Origin: Asterochloris sp. CNOR1
Lineage: Eukaryota > Chlorophyta > Trebouxiophyceae > Trebouxiales > Trebouxiaceae
Assembly: GCA_963969365.1 (NCBI GenBank)
Contig: OZ017754.1
Location: 2,480,001 to 2,544,000, forward strand
DNA: 64,000 bases
Direction: 5' to 3'
Shown here in pieces: positions 35,301 through 48,231 of this stretch. The translations under genes were made by a program, and so were the position numbers. The notes below the pieces were generated by a model, which searched no databases, was not told the origin of the DNA, and saw only the letters and a list, made by a program, of their open reading frames with translations. Every line of letters starts with the position of its first letter. Positions within the stretch are counted from its first letter, which is position 1.

Positions 35301-38300
35301 ATGGCTCCTACGGCGTGCCTCCAGAAACGGCACCTCCCACTCTGCGTCTTGCATCTGAGCAACCAGCTCCCGTGCAAGCTCCCACTCCCCTGCAGCCGTG
35401 CAGGTGTCAGCTGCAATAGTCAAAAGTCTCAAGTGCGGCAGCTTGGCTACCAGCTGCCTGGCAGACTTCCGCAGCCATGCAGGCAATGGCAAAAGCTGCA
35501 GGCAGCGCATGCGCTAGCTTAACCTTTGCAGCGGAACTCTCCGACCCCCTTGTTGCAAACCTGACACCGGCCTGCCGCCTCACAAGCCAGCGCCAGCTGG
35601 TGCCCAATATTGTGCCGCATGGCCTAAGGGACCGGCATTGCATGGTCTGGCTCATTCTCTGCGGTGGCTCCTGCCAATGCCCATGTTGAGAACCGACTCT
35701 GAAGTGCCCACGAATTCCGTAATCTGACAGTACCTGCTGCTTCACATGCCAGCGCCAGCTGATGCCGAGTCTCATGCTGCAGCGCCTCAGGCACAGGCAG
35801 CGCATGCGCCAGGGCATGCGCCATCTCCCACTCCCCGCCACCCAGCAGCACCACGACCGCCCTGGTCAGGTCATCCACTGACAGGTAGCAGCAGGCCGCC
35901 GCAAGTGGCTGTGCCGCCAGCCTCAGGGTCAGAGCCTGCAGCCAGGCATTGCTATGGGAGGTCAGATCTGCTGCAGAGGTGGGTGGCCCCATTGTCGGAG
36001 AGCGATCTTAGCAGGACTCATGGGATTGTGGTGGTATTGTCATGTCCCCTGGCGTGTGGCAGCAGGCTGCTGCAAGTGGCTGCCCCACCAGCCTGAGAGC
36101 CTGGGCCTGCAGCAGGGACCAGCGTGATCAGAAGCTTGAGGTGGAGGCCTGGCCTGATGGACTAGTCTAACACAGACCTGGTCCCTAAAGATGCGGCTCT
36201 GTCTGAGCGGTGCACTCAGCAGTCAGGCAGGCTCCTGTCGTGAGGGTACCGGGTTGCTCCTGCAGCCACCTTAGGCCAGGCCCTCTGTGATGTGAGCTAG
36301 AAAGGTGCATTGGGTTAGAAAAAAATGCTTGGCATCCTGTTTTGAGGGCTCATGCACCGCGAGGGGCCCACCTGCTCGCTGCGGATGCTGCGCAGCAGCT
36401 GCAGGCAACTCGGTGGCAGGGCAGCTGCTCCCCGGGGTTCCTGCTTGACGGATTTGAGCGGCTTCAGCAGAGGCGTCTGCAAGGCAGGGCAATGGACGAC
36501 AGCTTCAAGTCCAGACTGCTTGATGAGCTGACGCAGCAGCAGGCCAGGTAGTTGTGCAAGATGCACCATGTGCACATGTGGCAGGCATTGTACACGATTC
36601 ATCAGGCATTAGGTTACACTGAGGCCCTCTGCAGCAAGCAATGTCAACATAAGCTGCTGTGGTCCAGCTTGGTGCCTCAAGCAAGAGACTTGGCTAACTG
36701 ACTCGAAAGTACCAGCAGCTGATGCTGACTCCCTATGTGCTGTGCAAAACTCCGCAGTGCTGATTACAGCTGATACCTTGGCACTAGTCACGCCACATTG
36801 CAGCAACACCAGAGCTGCAAGTCAACTCTGAGGCGGGCGCCATAAAGGATGCCATGCACCCCCTGCTGTGCTGATCTGCTTCACCAGCAATCATGCTGCA
36901 CTCCAGGCCTGCTTCTGCGCACGGCTTATGGCAGGTATGTACCAAACAGGCGTGTATGTGTACACCAGAGTGGCGGCTCACATTGAAGCGAAGCCCCTCT
37001 GTGCTGCCATCCGCCGCCTTGCCCGCCTTGATGTTTGCCAACACAGCCGCAGCCGGCATGCGGGCGCCCTCACTCCTGTGTGAGCTTGCGCCTGCTGCAG
37101 CCGCAAAGGCAAAGGCGTCCTGGAAGCATCCCTCCCCCTGCAGCCGCTCCACCAGAGCTGCACTGCCTCCGCTGGCAACCTGAAGCGCTGCTGTCTCCTC
37201 CACTGCGGGGCAGACAACAACCATCTTGGTTGTATCGTCAATGTTGACTGAGACATGGTCTAGCTCTGCTGCAGTCTGTGGGAACCTGCGTAGCTGCAGC
37301 CAGTCAGCACAGGTAGCATGAGCCCCTGGAAGCTGCCGCCACTGGCTGCCTGCAGCGCAGCCGTCTCATCCACTGCAGGCAGCAATGGCTTTGCAGATTG
37401 ACTGAAAGTTTACACCTACATTGTGCAGGGCGGCATCAACGTCCAGGGCCCCCTCTTCCTGGAGTACCAGAGCAGGCAGCATCAGTGGTGGTGCTGCCTG
37501 TGGTCTGCTTGAGTGTGGGCTGGAGCGCAAACGTCCCACTCCATGCAGCTGCTGGACCGTGACAGCCATGTGCTGTCCCTGCTGGCAGTCTGCAGTGCTG
37601 CTGTAACCTGTGCTGAGCAATCAGCTCAGGTTGGCTGGCAGCGTTTGAGTTGTGCCTCCAGGGTGGTAGAGGTGTTGCAGCCCTCATGCAAGGTATGCAG
37701 GACAAGCAGCATGCCATAGGCTACTTGCATGACTTCCTAGAAAGCTGCTGCATCTGTCTGGCATATGCTGCAAGGTTGCTGCGGGCACCTTTGTTGCTGA
37801 AGCTGTCCTGCCTGAACACCTGCTGTTGTCGCTGCAGCACAGCGCAGCATTGCAGTGTACTGACCTTTGTGCAGTGGCAACACTGCCATGAGAAGTGCCG
37901 GCGGCAGCAGCAGCTGCCCTGTGTTTGAGGCAAGCTGAGGGTGCCACAGATACATGCTGCTGCTGAGAGGATGTGCCAAAATTCCTTTCAGCATGTCAGA
38001 CGACACTATGACAGCGGTAGATGTCAGCCTTCCACGCACACTGGGCCTTGCTGGGGGGCCTGCACATGCCTGAGGGAGCAGCGGCAGCAGCACCCGCCAA
38101 CGGCTGGTGCGAAACTGCAGTCCTGACATGCAAGGACACTGCGAGCTCTGCAGCAAAAGCATCAAGCGGCTTGGGGACAGGCTGGGAAAGCTTGCATGCA
38201 CTGCCAGCTGCCTCCTGCCTGGACAAGGTCTTGCCCCTCCACTCAAATGAGATTCTGCCTGCAGCTCAGTGTCCACCTTCTGGCAGGGCGACACCCACGA

Positions 38301-41300
38301 CGCCTCATCAACAGCAGGCGCAAGTTGCCCCCACCTGAAGCCCCGGCTGCGGTCGCAGCTGCCGCTCGCCGCTCCATCAGGGCTGCCCAGAAGTCCAGGG
38401 ACACTGCCGGCGCCACAGCTGTGGCCAGGTCCCACTCCCCCACACTGACCATGGCATCGCAGTAGGCGGCCATGTTGCCAGCCCGCAGGTGGAGGGCTGC
38501 TGCCTCACGGAGAGCATCTTCCCTCTTCACGCCCCTCACCCCCATCACCTAAAGGCACAGCACGGCCTGTCTGGCCACACCACATCAGGCTCCACAGACC
38601 TCCAGTGCAGCTTCCAAAGCAGCCCACAACACCCGCCACAGCCTCGCAATGATACACTCCGCAGCCACTCCGATCTTCTAAGCTGCAAAACCTCCTGTTG
38701 CTGTGCCAGGCAGGCCCAACTAGCCTCCAGTGCAGCCTCCCACTCTCCACGTTCACAGCACCATCCTGCTTCCTCAAGCAGCCCGGCACTTTCTTGAGCC
38801 GCACTGCCACCAGTGCAGCGGCTGAGCCAGCTTGCTGGAGCCACACATTGACTGCTGCGGATGCCCACTTCTCCTCCTCATCTCTTACTGCCTGGCGAAG
38901 TGCCCCTCTGAATGCAGCTCCCGAGCCTATCTGTCAACGCCACCATCTGACGGTCACGGACATGTAACACACCTTCACTGCTTCCCAGCCTCTGCTGCTG
39001 CGTCTGCCGGCTCAAGCGCAGTTCCTGCACTTGTTAGCACCCACTCCATGTGCCAATTAATCCCAGACAAAACCGCCTGCAGCCCTTACACCTTCTCATG
39101 ACACACAGCCTGCGGCCGCTCTCGCTGTCTGCCCAGCGCCTGCCCCAGTCTTGGCAGCTTCTAAATCTGTTGCATCAGCCAGCCGCAGCACCACAACAAC
39201 ACACACTACAGCCCACTGTTTACAACCTGCCCCACCTTCTCATGCCGTACAGCCTCCCGCTGCTGTGCCTGCCGCCCCAGCGCTGGCCCCACAGTCCTCC
39301 AGTGCAGCTCCAGTGCATGTTTGCAGGCACCAGGGCAGGCCCCGTCCCTGACCAGCAATGCCAGGTCCCACAGGGCCTCCACTGCACTTGGGGGGCGCCA
39401 ATGGGTGAACAGGGCTCTGTGGCGAATGAGGCTGTCTGCCTCAGATGCCAGCATGGCCTGCAGAGAGTCATCTTGTTGTGTGGTCAGCAGCAGCAATGTT
39501 GTGGAGCTCAAGCATGCCTGCATGGTGTGGCAGAGCTGCCTGCAGGGAACTCATTATGTGCAACGACGGGCAGTCTGCAAATTTGTGGTGCCTTCTTTGG
39601 CATCACCTCACTGCTGTAGGCTTTCCTGGCACATCATTTGGTGGTCGCAGACTAGATTAGATTTCATCAGTCACCTGCAGCGCCGCTGCCAGAGGCCCAC
39701 ACAGCGCAGCAGGCGCCCCTGGCTGCATCGCGTCTGCAGGCTGATCGGTGAAAGGTTTGCCCATGTAGGTACGCAGCAGCACGCCACGAGTGAGGCTTGT
39801 AAGGCTCCAGATCCTGTACATTGACATGGTTGAGGTGCCAGCGTCACATTTGGTTGATTGTTGCTGGCAGGCTGTACAGCTTACAGGCGCATGACCACCA
39901 GGCTTTGGGTACGCAGCTCATTGCAGGATGCTGTACAGCAGCCGCCACTGTACCTGCCTTGGCCAGCATCTGATCTGAGAGGCTCAGTGCAGCGGTGTCA
40001 GGGGACAATCACGCAGCACTGGTTGCAGAACTGCACTCAATGCCAGCAATGCACTTGACCATTTGCTGATGCATGATGAGCACTCCTGAAGCCCTCAAGA
40101 GCACCTCAGTCAACTCCAGCACCCACCTGATAGTTGTGTCGCGGGAGCAGGTGACCGCCATGAAGGGGAACATAGGCAGAGTGGTGATGCCGTACACCTG
40201 CAGGCACATGTATCAACAGAGTCCCCGCCAGCCGGCAGATGCTGTCGGTTATGGAAATCTGTTGCGCTGAGGGCATGTGAAACCCTTTGTGCAAACCCGC
40301 TTTGGGCTGAAGTGCATGCCTTGGCCAGCGCCACATGTTGTTGTGCACCAGCCAGGGTACAACGGGCAGGCCTGTTGCTGGACAGCAATTCCTCCGGCAG
40401 AGACCTTACTCAGCGTACGCACAAGAAGCTGTCAGGCTGTGTGGTGAGCCATCATTGCAGGTTGTGCAGGCTGAGGCAAGCTGCTTATTTGATGCAGCAT
40501 TGCAGCATGTGCATGCCGTGCAGTCATGCACAACTGTGCTCGCATGGCACAACCATACAATGTACAGCAGTCCAGGCCACAGCATCCCAACTCCTGAGAG
40601 CAGAAGACATGCCACCTGCACTGTGAAGAGTCAGAAGAGAGGTCTGTTGGCCCCAGGCCACCTGGATCAGGCTTGCTGTACTCACATCAGCCTGGTGATC
40701 GCGCACGACATGGAGACACTCCCCTCTGCGGACGTCCCACACCCTGATGGTTGCATCCCAGCTGCCTGCAGGGCAAGCTGCCTTGTATAACAATCAAGCA
40801 CATGCAGCCTGCATCTGACAGGCTGTGTCAGATCTGCCTTGGCTGGCGTCTTCATGTTGGCCAAGGACTGTTTAAAAGCCAACGTGGGCACTGCTTCACA
40901 CTGCAGCACATGCCATGTGAGCTAACATTCAGAGCAGCAGTCTGCTGTGCAGATCCTGCTGGCACCCAGCAGCACATGTGGCAGCACTTGCAGATTCACA
41001 AAGCTTGCACTCTGTTGGGGCTGCCAACCTGTGATGGCCAGATAGGGGACTTCTGTGTGCCACACCAAGCCCCGCACATGGTCCCTGTGGCCCTGCAGCA
41101 CCACCAGCTGACCCGAAACAGTGTCCCAGACTCGCGCAGTGTTGTCATCGCTGCCCGACAGTAGGAGCCCCTGCAGCATAGCAGCTCTTCCATAGTTTCT
41201 GCTGTGGAGGCCAGCTGTTACGACATCGGTGAAGTGCAGGTTGTAGCCATCTCAAACGTTTTGTCAAGACCTCATGTCAGCCATGCAGGCAAACTCAAAT

Positions 41301-44300
41301 ATGTCTGGCGGGCAATCTCTGACCTTCAGCAGCAAGGAAGCACCCACTGGAGGTCCCTAGGACTGACAAATTCCGCAGAAGGTTCTATATGCAGGCCCAG
41401 CTTGCATGGATGACACAAAGCTCACCGTAAGCAGTGGCGACCATGCCACGTTGAAAACCTTGGCTGCATGCCCCTGCAGCTTTGCCAGTGGCTGCAGCTC
41501 CTGAGGTTCGCTGCCATTCAGGGGCACTGCTGGCTGCAACGGGAGCTGCCATAGCAGGATGTTGCCTTCCTCGGTGGCAGTGGCCAGGACCTGCAGTGCC
41601 AAGGGTTACTGACGGCCAGCTCTGGAAAGGGCCTGTATTGTTTTGCAAAGGGCAGCCATGCACAGTCCCTGTGGCAGAGCCTGGACAAGGGGCTGCCACC
41701 ACACAGAGCAGCACGCTTTCCACAGTGCTGCACATTGCTCCTTGAGTCAATAGTGCATGCTCAGCCAGCACTTGAAACTGTTATGCAGAACTGCAGCGCT
41801 GGTCTAGATTGTGCGGCACCAGCAGCCAAATATATGCAACCTGCTGCAGATCTACAGGTAATGGGGCAGGCGTCACGGCGAAATGAAGCAGGGCACCAGT
41901 GTGGCATCCGTAGGGGACTGACCTGGTGATCGTGTGGATCCCAGGCCAAGCCGTGCAGGGGGCAGTGGTGCCTGAGGGTGTGTTGCAGCCTGCCATCTGG
42001 GGAGAAGATGACGCAGGTGCCGTCCAGGGATGTGGAGGCCAGCAGGGCAGCATCTGCTGGGTGCCAAGCCACCCTGCAAGGTGGACACAGCTGTCATATT
42101 CAGGCTCAAGCTGTCACATACTTATCTGTTCAGCAGCTGGTGTGACAAAGCCACCAGACTAGCTTTTAGAATTGAGCAAGGTAGACACCATGGGGGTTGA
42201 GGTTGCAAAAGTCTCATGCTGCTGGTGCTGGGCCAGCAGGCCTGTCCACATGTTGCAGTCCAAGATGGGCTGGCAGCTAAGGCTACAAGGACAACATGGT
42301 GCACGGACAGGGAGAATGCGCGCTGCCATTGCAGGGAAAGCTGCCGTCTGAGCGGACAGCATTTCTGTGTCATCATCCTGCTTACTGCTGATGCATGACC
42401 CATGCAGCATTTCAGAGCCACAGACAAGCTCTCATCAGGCCAAGTGCTTGCCAGGAGGTCCCTCTGCCACTAACCACTGCCTAGTCACTACACAGCCTCA
42501 ACAGCATGTGGACACCCCTGAAGCTTGTTACTGCGGTGACGCAAACACATTCCCTCAGTTTCCTGCAGTAAGGCCTGTGCATGCTTGTCAAAGGCTTGCG
42601 CACAGGCTTCCTTTGCCAGGTTTTAGCAGCAGTTCTGTACAGCCCAACATGAGCTTTGGTACCATTTGTTGGCCAAGCCACAATCTGCAGCAGGGCCTGG
42701 ACAGCATTGCAAGAGGCTTGCTGGCCAGCTTCATAGCGAAGGGCTCCGGCCGTCACCAGCGTGAGCATGCCCCACCTGTAGGAGCACTTGCTGTGGTGCA
42801 AAAGACTTGTTGAGCATCTGCCTGCCGCAGGGCCTGTGCAGAGTTGTCAAATACTTGCTCACCAGCATACTATGAACAACCTGAGGATGTGCCCATGGGT
42901 GATAGAGGTTGCCGTGGTGGTGCAGGCTTGTAAGCAACTGTCAGATAATGTGTGGCTCTGCCACAGGAAGCTGCTCAGCAGGCCTTGGCTACACTGCTCA
43001 GGCCCTGCTGCAGCACTAACAGCCCCAAGGGTGTGCTCACCTGTGAGAGTGCTTGCTGTGGTGCCGCAGGCTGGCCACCAGGCGGCCCCTCTTGATGTCA
43101 TACATGTAGATGCCTCCGTCTGCGGATGACGCGGCCAGCTTGCTGGCATCTGGGCTCCAGGCTATAGAGTAGAGAATGCTGCTGGCGCCATGCAGCGTGG
43201 CCCTGCACAGGCAGGCCTTCCACTTGAGAGCAGCAAGTGCGCCCATCAGGTTGCTGATCTGTGGCCGCAAGGTTGATGCGGCACTTTAGGACGCTGCTGC
43301 TGCTGTGCAGTGTGGCCCTGCATAGCACTTCTGAGCCGCAAGTGCACCTGTTGGGAAGTGCCCTGAGAACCGAGGATGTCTTGCAAGCAGCACTCACTGC
43401 ACATCACAAGGCCTCTGTTCGTGCTGCTTCTTCTATGCAAGAGGGCAGCGCCATTAGCATGCAGCAGGCTGCCATTGCTTGCCCAGGGTGAAAGGCCAGG
43501 TGTCTGCACTTGAGGATGCTCCTGTGCTTTCATCCTGCCAAGAGCGGCACAGCGCACACCTGCACTCCCCGCTGCCCATGTCCCACAGCTTGACCACCTT
43601 GTCGTAGGATGCCGTGGCGCACAGGTAGGGTGCTATGGGGCTGCAAGAGCAGTCAAAGATGGTCTCTGTATGCCCGCGGTCATTGGCCCACACCAGCTGC
43701 CTCTTGGCAGTGTCGTAGATCCCGCAGGAGCCGTCCCTGCAGCAGGGCAGGTGCAGCTGCCACCTTCTGGGTGAGACTGCAGGGCAGGGACATGTGCTGC
43801 GGCTTGCTGTCAGTCGAAGCTGCAGAGCAGGGCAGGTGCAGGAGTCTGCTGGGGGCTGCGACTGCACAGCCATGCAGATGCGCAAGCTTGCTTCAGCAGC
43901 ACAGTTTCATAAAGCTGAGCATGGCACATAGGCGGGTGCACCACATGCCCACTCTCAGATTGCCATGCATGTCTGGCAGTGGCCGCATTTCACCATGACA
44001 TATGGGTGTGCAACTGCTGAGCCCCTGTGCATGGTCCAGCCTGAGGAGCGACAAAATGGAGCATGCAGGTGTGCCGCCGCACCATTTCGCGGTGCAGCCG
44101 GCAGACAAAATGCTGTACAGGCCCAGTGAATCCCTCTGCATATGTCCAGCACCTGATGAGGCAGATACCCTGATGAGGCAGACACCCATGGTGAACAAAA
44201 ACGAGATCCTTGGCAAACCCCACCTGCAGGCAAGCAGCACCTGGTGGCTGTTGGGCAGCACGGCACATGAGGTGATGCCCCCCAGCCCAGTGTTGAGCAG

Positions 44301-46783
44301 CTGCAGGGGCTGGGGCTGGCTGACGTTCCAGGTCTGCAGGACGCCGGCCCGCTCTGAGGCTGACACAAAGCTTCCAGGGGCTGCCGAAATAAAGGCTGCA
44401 ACCCTGGACCCTGCTGGCTGCTTGGGAAAGCTGGCGACCTGCAACATGAGGCTTTATCAAATCAGCATGTGTGGGCATGAGGATCGCAAGTCTGGACCTC
44501 CTGGGCTGCTTGACGGAGCCAGGCGTGTGCACTGAGAAGACATCTGCAGCTGCAGAGGTCTCGGCATCTTAACAGGGTGCATGAACTCTCCTCGCCCTGT
44601 AGTTGCTGCTCTGCACAGAAACTAGCTGTCAGGGCAGAGACGAGGAGCAGCAGCAACTGACCTGAGACAACGTCTGCAGCTCATACAGCGCCATCTGGCC
44701 CCCCTTATGGCAGACCAGCAGGTAGCTGTCCGACAGGGGGTCAAACTGCACGTCGCTGACCCCTGCCTCGAGCGCCATCTTTTGCGTCCCCTTCTGGGAC
44801 ACCCTCAGCAGCACCACAGTGCCGTCTGCACAGCCCAGGGCCAGCAGGCCAGGGCTGCAGGTGCTCTGGCTGAGGCAGGTGAGACTGCTACCGGCGCTTA
44901 GAGAGTAGAGCCGCTCTGTCTGGTGCTGCTTGAAAGCCCAGCTGTGCAGCTGGCCCTCGCCTGCAAACAGCAGCCTGTCGGGGTCCGACACTGCCCTGCA
45001 GGCAGGAAGACCTGACCTTGCAGCAGCAACTGGGAAGTAGTCACAGGTTGACGCTACTTGGAGGCCCCCAGCAGTCACCCTTGAACAGCCCTTAAGCAGC
45101 CTGTCGGCGTCCAAAGCTGATGAGCACGCATAACGGCCCTGCTGAGCAGTAGCCTGCCAGGCACACAGCAGATGGTTGCAGGTAGCGGCCTGTTGGGGTC
45201 CAAGACTGGCCTGCAGGCAGGAAAGGCTGGCAGTGCAGCAGCCTCTGTGGGTGGACCACTGCCCTGCAGGTAGGGAGGACAGCTGGCCGCCCCCACCAAC
45301 AACAGCCTGTTGAAATCCATGGCTGACCTTAAGAGGTCTGTACATGGGATTCTGAAGAACTGTGATAGCAGGGCAGGCCCCATGCTGCCCACTGAGGTGC
45401 AGAGAGGCACATCCCAGGCTTTGCAGAGGTGTCCATTGCTTTGAAAGAACTTGCAAACAGGCGGCAAGCCGCTTCCCAGAAAACATCTGGCAACAAGTAC
45501 CAGCCAAGCAACACAGAGACCTGCAGAATACATTGAGTGGCTGGCCCCCCTGCAGATGGCACGCGCAGCAACGCTGCCTGGGGCAAGCAAGCTGGCACTT
45601 ATCAATCTTCCTTGACGCCCCCTCATTCATGTAGCTGCTCTTCACCAGTGCAGCCATCGCACAGTGCCAGACAAGCATCATACCAGAACCTGGCTGCTCC
45701 TCACCACTGCAGGTGGCGCACAGCGATGCCTGCTGGCAGGCAGAAGAGCTCTACCTCATCCTCCACGCTCCAGACCTTCACAGACTGCAGGTGCAGACAT
45801 GCGAGTGTGGGGTGGGATTAGTAACTGGTTGTGGGGAAGCCATGTCTCGCCGTGGTACAGCCCACTCCCCTGCTGACAGGCCTGGGCTGTTGCAGGCAGC
45901 GATATGTGAGCAAGCCGAGGCCTGCTGAGCCTGCATGTGCAGCTATCCAGCCTGGCACCTGCCTGACAGGATGTGAAGTGGAACTGGCCCCTAAGCTGCC
46001 ATAAGGCCAGGGGTGCAATGCATGCAGCAGGCGCCTGCTGCAGTCTGGAGGTGCAGCTGTGCAGCCCAGTACCAGCCTGACTGCAGCGCCAGGACGTGCA
46101 GTGCAAGTGGCCTTCCAAGGCCTGAGGCAATGCATGCATCAGGCGCCTGCTTCCTTTGTAGGAGCAGCAGTGCAACCTGGCTGCTGCGCCTGCATGTGAC
46201 ATGGCCTACAGCCCTTTTGGCAGGACCGTGGCTGTGCAGGTACAGGCCGATCAAGCAACAGCTGCGCTCAGCATGTGCAGGGAAGAAACGACTGCTGAAC
46301 AGCCGCAACAAGGCTGCTCCCTGAGCTCGCAACGCACCCTCAGCACCTGATCTAGCGTGACAATGGCCAGGAGGTCTGGGTCATATGGAGAGAAGGCCAG
46401 TGCCACCACATGGCGATCAAATCTGCTGACGATCTTGCACAGCTGGCAGGGCTGCCTCTGGAAGATGTACACTGCCAGAGAAGAGGCGTAGGCAAAGAGC
46501 TGGCCATCTGCAGTGACTGCCAGTGCCTGCAGGTAAAGCAGAATGGGCTCGGTCATGATTGGCATTCAAAATCAGCATGATGCCATCAGACGAGTGCTCT
46601 CACATAGGCATTTCATGCCAGTCTTGGAGGCATCAGGCACAACACATCACTGAGGTCCAAAGTTCGGCCGGTCAGCACAAAGGGGTTGGCATCAGCTGCG
46701 AACATGAGCTCATCCAGGAGTGCATGTCTCACCTGCGGATGGCTCTGCTGCACTCCAGCGGCAATCAGCCGGACTTGCTGCAT
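32306..46783 (-). CDS. WDR17: WDR17 homologue (WD40 repeats plus alpha-solenoid)
   Basis: Phase-consistent exons: 46733-46783 (start, MQQVRLIAAGVQQSHPQ), 46338-46526, 45705-45784, 44662-44995, 44224-44438, 43560-43736, 43041-43202, 41923-42073, 41426-41590, 41029-41170, 40686-40765, 40127-40197. They encode successive WD40 blades, including GHTETIFDCSCSPIAPYLCA, LQGHAAKVFNVAWSPLL and GHRDHVRGLVWHTEVPYLAI, which match WDR17 blade for blade. Past the propeller, exons near 39236-39510 and 38335-38548 carry the WDR17 linker and helical start (REDALREAAALHLRAGNMAA, then VSVGEWDLATAVAPAVS). Later helical exons near 35.2-36.5, 34.3, 33.5 and 32.95 kb lead to the terminal exon 32306-32574 ending LVTGKRLFVT. 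Exact borders between 39.9 and 32.6 kb are unresolved. WDR17 function is poorly known; its phylogenetic link to cilia is an inference. Confidence 0.88.
43298..43350 (-). repeat. Decayed copy of an exon start (WDR17 intron 6)
   Basis: GCAGTGTGGCCCTGCATAGC matches GCAGCGTGGCCCTGCACAGG at the start and acceptor of the exon 43041-43202, and both are followed further on by a GCAAGTGC word. It lies in the upstream intron. Confidence 0.6.
45095..45330 (-). repeat. Three decayed copies of an exon start (WDR17 intron 3)
   Basis: Segments at 45095-45121, 45187-45225 and 45301-45330 resemble the first bases of the exon at 44662-44995 and its acceptor. The plus-strand exon word CAGCCTGTCGGGGTCCGACA recurs as CAGCCTGTCGGCGTCCAAAG, GCCTGTTGGGGTCCAAGACT and CAGCCTGTTGAAATCCATGG. 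The second copy also keeps CCTGCAGGCAGGAA. Confidence 0.7.
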
Positions 46784-47784
46784 GTTGCTATCGAGATGAG
46801 GGGCAAGAAGGAGAAATGACAGCGACAGACCTCTCTGTTTCGTAGTAGGGTGACTCCCAATCCAATGGCCGATATAGCATGCCTGTGCATGATGGAAAGT
46901 CCTGGGGAGTGCTCTGATTGAGGGGTCACCTGAATTCGCTGGCAGAATGTAGGGCAGCTCCTTGCTGTCCGGGCTACCAAGCTTGCAGACACCGCCCTCG
47001 GGCAGCAGAAGTTTGTCTGCAGGCCTAAAAATCCAAAAATATACGACTCCGATCTCTGAGCCCAGCATCTGAAAAGCCTTATTCAGGACCCCTCGGGAGG
47101 TACTATGGAGGACGTTACCTTCCTGTTATTGCCGGGCAACCCAATTTTGCGCACCCACAAAGTCATATCATGCAGACATTGACCGCGTGAAATTCTCTTT
47201 CTCATCATAGCAAACCCTGACATAGCTGGTGGCAGCTGAGTGCAGATCCACCTGGACGTTTGGGACACGCACAACAGGTAAAAGAGTTTGGTACGGTCTG
47301 GGGTGCAGTAACTCTCTACAGAGCATGTTCCTGATATGCAGGGGCACCTTGTGACAGGCTCTCTGTGTATGCATCTGCAGCATTACATCCGCCCTGGGCG
47401 GAGGGCCACATGTCCCAATTGACACACCCATAAAAGGGTTTGCCGGGGTGAGCACGTGGCTGCTGCCGTTGCTGCTGATGCTTCACAGGTGAGGCTGCTG
47501 ACAGTGCCCTGACTGTAACAACAAGCTGCAGTAGATCAGTCACCCTGCCTGCAGCCACCTGACTGTCTCACGTGTGTGCTACAGGGAGCCCGCCGCAGCA
47601 TCAGGCAGAGGTGTGACAGCGCGCAGTTTGAAACACCTGCGCCTGGAACTTGCAATGCTCCGGACATCCAGCTAACTAAACCATGGCCAAATGGTAGGCT
47701 AGAGGGCGTCAATATCTGTGATCAGGCTGCTGGTGCTTTCCAGTTCAAATAACCTGAGTCAAAGAACTTCTGTGCTGTGCTACA

Positions 47785-48231
47785 GGCCACTATGACATTG
47801 ATGCAAAGTGTGTTCTCCTTCGCGCTGCGGCGGCCATCCACCAGGCTGTCCTTTGCCTGTCAGACACTCTGGCAAAAGAGATTGCAAGGGAAGTTCAGAA
47901 GATGTCAGGGAAGCAGGCAAGCGCTTGGCAGCACTGCACTGCTGCCAGCAGGCTGGCTTCTTTCTGTGAATTCACGCCCTTGGGTCTGCGCCCTGCAAAG
48001 ATACTTGTCACAACCACTTCAGTGAATTGCTTCTGCAACAATCAAGACTTGTGCTTGCAGGTAGCTACCGCTGCCGACGACAATGTGCACAAGCCCAGGC
48101 AAGTCACTTGTCCTGTTGCAGATCTGTGCCTGGTGCCTGATTGGCGCATGCAGCTGCGTTTGACAACCTCTGGCGAATACATACATCCTGTTTGGAAACA
48201 AACTGGAGCCTCAACATCTGAGCCTGTGTGA
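47785..48231 (+). CDS. Open stretch without clear start, unknown
   Basis: A possible acceptor (GCTACAG) at about 47785 opens a frame running to a TGA at 48229-48231. It begins GHYDIDAKCVLLRAAAAIHQ and continues into a helical-looking AKEIAREVQKMSGKQ. No upstream exon could be joined and no family is recognised. It may be the last exon of a small gene in the ~3-kb gap between the WDR17 homologue and the secreted-protein gene. The rest of 46784-49773 shows nothing I can support. Confidence 0.25.
   Translation, partial: GHYDIDAKCVLLRAAAAIHQAVLCLSDTLAKEIAREVQKMSGKQASAWQHCTAASRLASFCEFTPLGLRPAKILVTTTSVNCFCNNQDLCLQVATAADDNVHKPRQVTCPVADLCLVPDWRMQLRLTTSGEYIHPVWKQTGASTSEPV

Noticed and set aside
37996-38226. 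Possible WDR17 exon
   Set aside because: The open stretch lacks convincing splice sites and similarity to the WDR17 solenoid, so it was left out of the exon list.
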